From positions 1,823,001 through 1,887,000 of the forward strand of contig NC_041779.1 in NCBI RefSeq assembly GCF_900090045.1: 64,000 nt of DNA, given 5' to 3'. The stretch is from Plasmodium malariae (taxonomy: Eukaryota > Apicomplexa > Aconoidasida > Haemosporida > Plasmodiidae). Under the pieces are notes generated by a model, which did not search any database, had not been told where the DNA came from, and saw only the letters and a list, made by a program, of their open reading frames with translations. The position numbers were made by a program, and so were the translations under genes. This document shows, one piece after another, positions 55,701 to 64,000 of this stretch (the stretch's first letter is position 1; each line of letters begins with the position of its first letter).

Positions 55701-58100
55701 ATTATTAACTGTATTAGTTACACAAATATTTAGAAAGGAATTATAAAAATGGAGCTTATAAATTCATGTAATTTGTATCATAATATGTTATTATTATTAG
55801 ATAGTTTTAATTATTAAGATAATTACTTCTATATTTTTATATTAACACAAATTTGTAAATTTTGACAAGCGGACATCCAAATGAAAGAATCATTTAAAGG
55901 TCTTGAAGAATGAATCTTTTTATATATATACATATCTATATATACTGCATATATATGAAAAACTGAAATAAAGAAGATTATTTTCTTATCTGTGCGCAAT
56001 ATTATAATGTAATATGTGTTATATAGCCTATTATAAATTTACAACTTTTTATATTTGCCTTTAATTATGTATTTTTTGTAGAGATATAATTTACTACGAA
56101 TATTCTGATCAATTTATAATTATACTATCAAAATAATAAATTGTGTTTTATAATTATCCATATTTACTCTATTAAACAAAAACTATGAATATAACTATTC
56201 CTTTTTTTTTATAGATACTTTTCATAAAATATTTAATTTATTTTAAGTTAATATATGTAATTTAAAATATGGTTCTCAGTAATATTTATATGTAAATCAA
56301 TGAAAAATATATAAGTTTTTATCTGATCCATAAAAATGTTAAAATATAAAGTAGGCATTAAATATTCTCCAAAATTTTATTATTTGTTTTTTTATATATT
56401 ATATTTTTGCATTTCTAACAAAGTTATTTTTTGTTGTAAATTATTTTATTTGCAGTGATTTTTTATTAGAATTTTTTTTTAAGTAACATATTTACTAAAA
56501 TATTATTTTATTAAATTCTTCTTCTTTTTTAATATTATCATTTCTATAGAACTTATAAATTTATAATTTTTTTTTTTAAAAATAAAATAATAAAAAATAT
56601 AAATTGCTTTATTTTTAAATAAATATATTTCACCTCAGTTATGGTAAAAAAAATGTATTATTTTAAATTATATAAAAATTATAGTATATCGTTTATAACA
56701 CAATGGTAAAAATATATTAAACTGTTAAATTGGATAGTATTTGTAATTAAAGTTTGTACTCTATTAAACCTTAGAATGTAATTTTTATATTATTACAGTA
56801 TAAATGCTATACGTGTAGTAGGTTTATAGAATATTTATAGAGTAACATGTGCCATATAATAAATTTGTCTTTTTTTTTTTTTTTTTTTCTCTTTATTCCT
56901 ATTAATACTATTGTATGCTATAGAATAATTTGTGTTTTCTATTATAATATAATGTTTTAAAAGCATAAACTATATAAAGAAGTAAGCTCATTCTTAAGTT
57001 GCTAAACAACAAATTAATGACTATATTACTAGTATAAGCTAATGTATCTATTCTTACCGCATATATTTTTTTTATTTAGTTGTAAAATAAAATCCTTATG
57101 AACTAAAAAATCCATTTTATTTTAATGTTATTATGGAAATTACTGATAATAAACACTTATAATTGTTTTGTTAGAGTATTAATATATATATTTTTTTGAG
57201 AATTTATGAATAATATTACATTTACAGAAAGTTATTTATTTATGTTACCTTTTTCATAATAACTTTCTTGGAAATATTTACAAAAATATATTTAAAATTA
57301 TATTTGCTTTAATATACTCTATACATGTATTTTATTTATGAAGTTTTTTTGCTCTTTTAAAAAAATATAATAACAATGAAAATAAATATACCTTTTCATT
57401 ATTATCTAGTGGATAAACAGTTATAATATGAAAGAAAAAATGTATTTTTTTTTTATTTTAGTAAAAACTATTATAATTATATTCTTATTTGGGGATGTTC
57501 TAATTTATACCATACTGTATAACGATGACATCGCTGAAAACTTGCCTTATATTTTTTGATAACTGATATTAAATGTACTTATATGAAAATTTTCATATAG
57601 GTAGATTCATCATATAATAAATAATAAAAATATTATTTTTCATTATGATGTACTTTAGATAAATCTTTAGATAATTAAAACAGTAATGATAGAACCTTAT
57701 ATGCAAAATGGTTTTTCATTGTCAGAAAATAAGAAAGTAACGGGTAATACACGATTAAGGATATATTATATGGAATTAGATAAGATGATTCCGATAATGA
57801 AATCGATAATATTAATCAGCATATGTTGGAAAAGGTTAGTGTAAGGTTATAGATAATTCAATGCTTCAGCAAGAAATTAGTCAAGAAATGAGAATCTTCT
57901 ATATATAATCCATTTGAAGTGATAAATATATTTTTTTTTTTTTGGAAATCTATTATATAGATGATTTTATTATATATATTGTCGGAAATATATAAATAAT
58001 ACCCAAAGTATAAAATATTCAGCGCGTATGAAATCTCTTTATTATTTACTCTATATGAATACATTCATATATAATGTTTTTTGTTATTTTTTTTATATCT
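52800..58100. repeat. segmental duplication, right copy, non-coding part
   Basis: Right-hand partner of 37.1-42.5 kb, same orientation, offset about 15.7 kb at four anchors spread over 2.8 kb. It shares the central tract rich in ATGTAC/CATGTATG steps (about 53.46-54.25 kb), the GGACATCCAAATGAAAGAAT region (55871) and the small relic near 57.7-57.9 kb. The copies have drifted by many substitutions and small indels, so the duplication is not recent, or it has been repeatedly reshuffled. Confidence 0.8.
57675..57935 (+). pseudogene. small gene relic (right copy)
   Basis: Short coding-like pieces in shifting frames: MQNGFSLSENKKVTGNTRL, DDSDNEIDNINQHMLEKV, IDNSMLQQEISQE and SSIYNPFEVINIF. The acidic DSDNEID and EISQE stretches and a preceding R-T-L would suit the start of a Plasmodium exported protein, but the family is not recognised. 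It is 2.5 kb upstream of the fam-l pseudogene, the same place as the left-copy relic relative to its fam-l gene. Confidence 0.45.
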
Positions 58101-59744
58101 TATTCCATTAAAAAATTTATTGTCTATTAGGGAATGAATTACAAAGATGATTATTATACTCTAGTGAGAGAACCATAACTGTATTTGTATTTCATTTCTT
58201 TATTATGTATTTTAGTGTTTATTTATGTATTGGTAAATTTTTAAAATAAACAGTTGCAGTATGAGGAAATGAAATTATATCCTATATACATTTCATATAT
58301 TGTTTTCAGAAATAATATTTTTCATGAATCCAATGAAATTTCGCTTTATGCTTAATGAAATTATAATCTCACATAAAACAATTGTTGTATAATTTAAACT
58401 ATTTTTTTTATGCGCCCTAGATAATAAACAAATATATATTACTGCACAAAAGTAAAGAAAAATATATTAAATATTTTTAACAGCGCGTTTTTACCTTAGC
58501 TTTATTATAATAATTAATTATTTTGGTGTAATTTAATACGTTTGTGCATTTCATGTAAATATATATTTTTCTCAACATATAAATGTGAAATTGATATTTC
58601 TCTATATTAACAATATAAATATGTGCTTAATAAGCAAAAATTATATATACAATATGTATCATGTAGATTTACATTATGATAAATATGTGATCTTTTAATT
58701 TAATATGTAGGATTACAGATAATATAACTTCACTAATCTAATGAAGTAATTTATATTTTTTAAAAATTATTTATTTTTATTTTTTTTTATGGTTTTAAGT
58801 GATAATTTTTATGAACTTTTAAAAAAATTCTTTATACATTAATTTTAATTTCCATATATTACGTTTTTTTCATATAGATAAAACAAAACCATATTAGTTT
58901 TTGTGTTTAAATATATTTTTTATTTAGAAGTAAATATAACACGTCATATTTATATAAAAATATTATGTAAATACAGATTTCATAACTTATTTGATGTAAA
59001 GTTTTTTTCAGTAGATTTTTTATATATTTCAAGTTTGATATTATTAATAAATAAGACATAATTCTACATTAATGTATCAATTATTAACGGAACATTATCT
59101 ATTTAAAAATTCTTGAATTATTATTTATAAATGAGGGATTAAGTTTCTTCAGATTAGTTTTTATCTTATGTAATTTTTGGAGTTAAAAACTTTTAAAAAA
59201 AAATTATTTAAATATATATGAAATATATATTGACAAAAAAAAATATTCATTTTTTAATCGAATTAAATAACTAAAGTATATTTTCTATAACATTATTATG
59301 TTATATACTTTGTACAAAATGACTCTATAAATATTTATTTCTTTTTTTCTGTATTTCTTATAAATATATATATAACATTACAAAAATAAAAAGTAATATA
59401 AAAAAGTAGATAAACTTATAGACTATTCTTTTATATAAATAGTATAAATTATATCTAATTAGATACAATAACCTTCAAACAATTATTTTTAAGAAGTAAA
59501 TGATAAGCTTTTATATACCTTTTAAATATATACTTATTAAGTCATACGCTAAAAATTTGATGTTATAAATATTTTATAAATCATATAATAAAGAATATAT
59601 TTATGGGGTAACTAGTGACAAGAGGAAAGAAAATAAAATAAAAAGTTGTATAACGTATTCTTTTCTTTCTTTATTATTATACTGTTATAATAATTAATAA
59701 GGAAAAATCAATTAAATGAGTAATACTTCACTTAATGTAGAGAA
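58101..59744. other. AT-rich part of the duplicated unit upstream of the fam-l pseudogene
   Basis: No gene was seen. It corresponds in position to 42.5-44.2 kb. Confidence 0.5.
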
Positions 59745-59829
59745 TTATCTATTTTCTATATTCTCTACATTCTATATCCTATATATATACCTACTTGGAA
59801 ATATTATGAAATCATATATATATATATAT
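59745..59829 (+). promoter_or_regulatory. conserved fam upstream element
   Basis: The clearest copy: TCTATATTCTCTACATTC, TATATCCTATATATAT, then GGAAATATTATGAAATCATA. The CTCTACATTC part is about 420-430 bp before the ATG at 60183. TAATTTAATTAATTCAC follows at 59857 (326 bp before). It is well preserved although the gene behind it is broken. Confidence 0.6.
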
Positions 59830-60182
59830 CATTTTATTTAGAAAATTAAAAAAATGTAATTTAATTAATTCACTATTTTGAATAAATAATTTTCATATTT
59901 TGAATATTTATTACCGAATTCATTTTATATTATATTATGTAAAGTTACACTTTTATAAATAATATTAATATAATAATTTTTGTATATATTTTTAAGGTTA
60001 CTTTTCTTTATCTCTGTCGTAAAAGAATTTATAGGTGCATACATTTAATTTTGTTTTATGAAAATATAATAAAAAAAGAAGTTAAATAAATAATAATAGT
60101 GCCCCTTATCATTAAAAGTATATTATATTATTATTAATTATATACTTTTTCAGTATATTGTACAATATAAAAGATCTATATT

Positions 60183-61205
60183 ATGGAACAACAAATTAAG
60201 TCACTGTTATTTATTAAAATTTTACATTTAGCCTTTTTATTTTGGATATGCCATTTTTACATATATATGGTATATTAATATTACTTCAGGAAATTTGTAT
60301 TATTTATACTTTTTGTGTTGTGTTTTTTTTAATGCTGTTTTTTAGAATGATAATATTTAATCGTATACATAATAATTATTGATATTATTTTTTTTAGATG
60401 GCATTTAACAAACTTTTTGATATTAACTACAATCATCATAGAGAATTATATACAAGAAATTATCGTTCAATGGCAAAAATAAACAGTATAATCATTCAAG
60501 TATTACATGTATAAATGAACAGTTACCTAACGGAGTGAACAAAAAAAAGTGATATAACTAGTAAAGAAAAATATGCTGAAAGAAAAAAAAAACATTCAAA
60601 TAGAACTTTACCAACTAATGCAAGAAGTCATAGAAAAGATACAAAAAGTAAATCTTGTATATTTGAAACAAAAAAATATTCCCATTTAGAAAAAAAAATA
60701 TTCAAAGAACTTGATTATGCAGATTTTCTTAAAAACAACAGAACAATTAGTGATAAGATTTATAAAAAAAATAATATTTAAAAATGCGGATTACGATAGC
60801 TTTACCTTATTACTGTTTTTTTGTATTAGCATATCGTTCATATTAGATAATTTTTGTGGATATGGGCTTACATATGTTTGTTAAAGTGATACTTCTCTTT
60901 TCACCTGTCGTAGGTTAGTGAACTAATTAAACCATATCTTAAGCATATTACAATCTTTCAATTATATACAAAATGCTTCTCCGGCCTTAGTACATTTATA
61001 TGACATTCTGAACAGACCTCTTTAAAATGGTTCACAGAAGCTTTTGGTAAAGGAAGGTGAAAAAACTTTAACTACTGTGTAATTTTTTGGGATTTCTAAT
61101 ATATTTTGTGCCTTTATTCATATTAGGTATCATACTTATATCAGCGTTTTTTATTATCATAAAAAAGTTAAAAAATATGAAAAAATTAAGTTCAGAAAAA
61201 GGTAA
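60183..61205 (+). pseudogene. fam-l pseudogene (right copy of duplicated gene)
   Basis: Exon 1 (60183-60269) is an intact 29-codon signal-like exon (MEQQIKSLLFIKI). The intron (60270-60397, 128 bp) has normal GTATAT and TTTTTAG ends. Exon 2 begins MAFNKLFDINYNHHRELYTR and has RNYRSMAK at the PEXEL position. It then shifts frame at an A-run near 60476, again at an A-run near 60548, and again at an A-run near 60769 after an otherwise well-kept IFETKKYSHLEKKIFKELDY block. The membrane-span region is badly degraded, with stops near 60881 and later. The C-terminal YYHKKVKKYEKIKFRKR tail is recognisable and ends at 61205. The frame cannot yield a normal product, but a sequencing error could explain at most the homopolymer shifts. 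Confidence 0.85.
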
Positions 61206-64000
61206 ATGAATAATAATTAATATTTTTCTTTGCGTAATGAAATATTCAATATGAACAGTTAACTGTAATATCTTGAATTGTATTCATAATATGAATACTC
61301 ATAGTTGAATAAATATTATAGGTGTAAATACTTATACCTGTTCTAAAGGATACACACCATTAAAAAAAAATCTTATTTTTTTTGTGAATTCTAATATATA
61401 ATATTTTTTAGTTTGTAATTTAAGGTATCGTTTTATCCAAATTGAATATTTTGAATTATTGAATAAATTTGTATATTTTCATATATTTGTATGAAAAATA
61501 TGTCTTTGTGTGTTATAATTAATATTAAGTGGGACAATTTATATAATTTTATTTATTGCTTGTGTTAATTTATATTTTGACTATAAAAATACTTTTTTAT
61601 ATGTTTTTATTTTTCTCTAGTTAAAATGAATATTTGTTGCATAATTTGAATATATTTTATTACAATTAATATAAAAAAAAATATGTCTTCATTTATTTTT
61701 ATTGACACGATGAAGATGTATTTTGTTGAATTGCAGTACATATATATATTGTATAAAAAAAAACATAATATTCATTATATAAAATAAGTTTTATGATAAA
61801 TAAACTGTGGAAAAATTTGCGTTGTAAATTCTTTTTTAACGGATTTTTATTTTTTTTTTTTTTTGCTAGACATAAAAATAAAAATAAATATAATATCTTT
61901 ATTAATTTTCAGGTACTTATAATAGTTAAATAACTTATTAATACTAAATATCCACAATTAATTGAAAATAACTATTTATTATTTACCTTAATTGTAAAGT
62001 TAATTTTATATCTGAATAATTAATTAAATATATATTACATGGAAATTTATAAATATACCATATATATTTTTATAATTTTTACAGTATTAAACGTTTAAAT
62101 TAATGAATTAAATGTAATCAAATATTAAAAAAATATATGCATAAATACTTTTTTTTTTTCATAATTAAAATTTTATATACATTCATATCTATGGAAAAAG
62201 GTATATTATCATTACGGGTAATGAAGAAGTATGTAATTTTTCTACTTTTATATAATAATCTATCTGTGTTTTTTATTTATATTTCCTCATTTTTTATGTC
62301 CAATAAATATATTATGTAAATAGTTAATATTATATTATAAATGCATAAAATATATGTAGTTATATTGAAAATTACTAATTAATTTAATATGATAAACTTT
62401 TTTTTTTAAATAAAATTAAATTAAAAAAAAATAACTTTTTTTTTAAATAATACATATGTACATTAATTTTTTTTTTGGTTACATAGGTTTTAACTGAGTT
62501 TGTTAAAAAAATTTCCATATATTTTTTGTAGATGTTTTAATTAAAGAAGTGTAAAAATTTAATATTAGTATATGAAGAATTTGTAATCGTTAAAAAAATA
62601 ATAAAATGTTGTAAAATTACTGTTGTAAATGTAAGAATATGTTAATTTCCTTTTATACAATAATAATGAGAAAAAAAAAAAAATATTTTAAATGCTTTTT
62701 ATTTGAAAACCATAATTAAAAAACAAATGAATTAGTAAAAATAATAGATTCAGAAGTTTATATTGCAAAAAACGATATTGAATCTACAAATGAATGAAAT
62801 AATAATAAAATATTAATACAAATATATATATAAGAGAATATTGCATTTATGTTTTACATATTAAAGAATTATAAAATTAAATATTATATAATGATATTAA
62901 TCTATTTATATGTTATTACTTAATTAAGCAAAAACACAAATAATATAGAAAAATATAAAATATTATAAAAAAAATAGGAGCAAAAATATTTAGTTATCGT
63001 AAATGTTGCTCAAATAGAAAAATTGTATTTTTAATAATTTTTTAGAACAATTATATGCTTTACTGTGCTTATATTGAGTAATTAATATTATAATATATTT
63101 ACATATAATTATTATATTACATTTAAAAACTTAGTTTCCTTATATTTTACATGAAAATATTATTTATGAGAAAAAACATTAGACGAAAAAGGCATGGAAA
63201 AATATAAACTAGTTAAACATGAGTCTTAATAAATTGCACTATCAATGTATTAATAATGTATAATTATAAAAATATAATAGTATTATTATTTGTAATATTT
63301 TGAACTTATTTCATTTATTTAATTTTCAATTGTAAGAATAAAATTTTTTAAAGAGTACAATAATAAAATGTTATATATCAGATAATTACAATAATTCTTT
63401 GCGTATGACATGCTTTCATAATTATCACTGTTATGGTTATAGTACATACGGAATACATATATTGGACTATAATATTTTTTTATTGGTAAATATATTTTCA
63501 GTAAAGCATTTACCGTTTATATATTTATGCCTATTTATTATATTGATTGTTTAAAATTTGTTCTTAACTTCATGTATATATAAAAAAATATATAAAATAT
63601 AAAAGTATTTGTCTAAAGATAAAACTAGAAAAATTACTATATCATACATTTAAGTAAATTACATTGCTATCCTTTCTTATTTGTTATGTAGATATTGTAG
63701 ATTAAATATATTATACGTATTTATAAATTTATATCATTTAAAGTGTACCTAAATTAATGTGAATAAAGTAATATGTTTGTAACAATTTTTTCATCAAGTA
63801 ATTTTTTTTCTTTTTTTTTATATTATTATATTAATACTTCCACTAAGTATGTACATATTTTAAAAAGAATTATAAAATTAAGTACATAAATATAACGATT
63901 TTTAATTTATAAATAGTGACGCGGTGTAATCTGAATTAAAAATTGTAATTTTAAAAAATTATTTATAAAAATAAAAATCAATCCTTATTTGCTTTTAGAA
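61206..64000. other. AT-rich terminal stretch
   Basis: The fam-l 3' flank, then AT-rich sequence without a recognisable gene. The fam-m that would be expected near 63.8 kb if the duplication extended as in the left unit is not present, and no CTCTACATTC element is seen. Confidence 0.55.

Noticed and set aside
62137..62319. 60-codon hydrophobic frame
   Set aside because: Built on homopolymer T, no splice signals or family blocks, and no upstream element.
63800..64000. Possible right-copy fam-m gene at the offset predicted by the duplication
   Set aside because: No 29-codon exon and no upstream element are visible there; the duplication does not appear to extend past the fam-l gene.

Overview
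The window looks like a subtelomeric segment of a malaria parasite chromosome, most likely Plasmodium malariae or a very close relative. The DNA is extremely AT-rich, with long A/T runs, short phase-0 introns ending in T-rich AG acceptors, and no housekeeping genes. The gene families are those of P. malariae subtelomeres: small two-exon exported membrane proteins (fam-m and fam-l), an STP1 gene and a decayed pir gene. The fam-l and fam-m names rest on remembered C-terminal signatures (fam-l: YYHKKVKKxExIKFRKR-like; fam-m: KILRNNEKYNxI-like). They were not searched.

Layout, left to right. Bases 1-794 hold the intron and second exon of a fam-m gene whose first exon lies just outside the window. 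A pir pseudogene lies on the minus strand at about 3.5-4.5 kb. A complete four-exon STP1 gene lies on the minus strand at 8628-11206. An unrecognised small open fragment is at 14.7 kb. A decayed fam-l-like gene with a second 3' relic covers 17.4-18.7 kb. An exported-protein-like relic (minus) and an orphan first exon (plus) are at 22.5-23.2 kb. Two intact genes follow on the plus strand: fam-m at 28750-29658 and fam-l at 34026-35012. Then come fam-l at 44619-45573 and fam-m at 48256-49146, both intact, and last a frameshifted fam-l pseudogene at 60183-61205.

The fam-l and fam-m genes share one plan. Exon 1 has exactly 29 codons and encodes a signal peptide or signal anchor, the intron is 124-129 bp, and exon 2 encodes a basic, charged segment, a family-specific block and two membrane spans. 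Six of them also share an upstream flank with two motifs at nearly fixed distances from the ATG (about 420-440 bp and 311-326 bp), which probably mark a common promoter. All these genes are on the plus strand, whereas STP1 and the pir relic are on the minus strand.

The largest structural feature is a direct segmental duplication. About 37.1-45.6 kb matches about 52.8-61.2 kb at an offset of roughly 15.6-15.7 kb. It includes a less AT-rich non-coding block with ATGTATAC-type simple sequence, a small gene relic, and a fam-l gene that is intact in the left copy and broken in the right. The rest is AT-rich intergenic sequence in which I see no genes. No rRNA, tRNA, telomere repeat, CRISPR or bacterial-type feature was seen.
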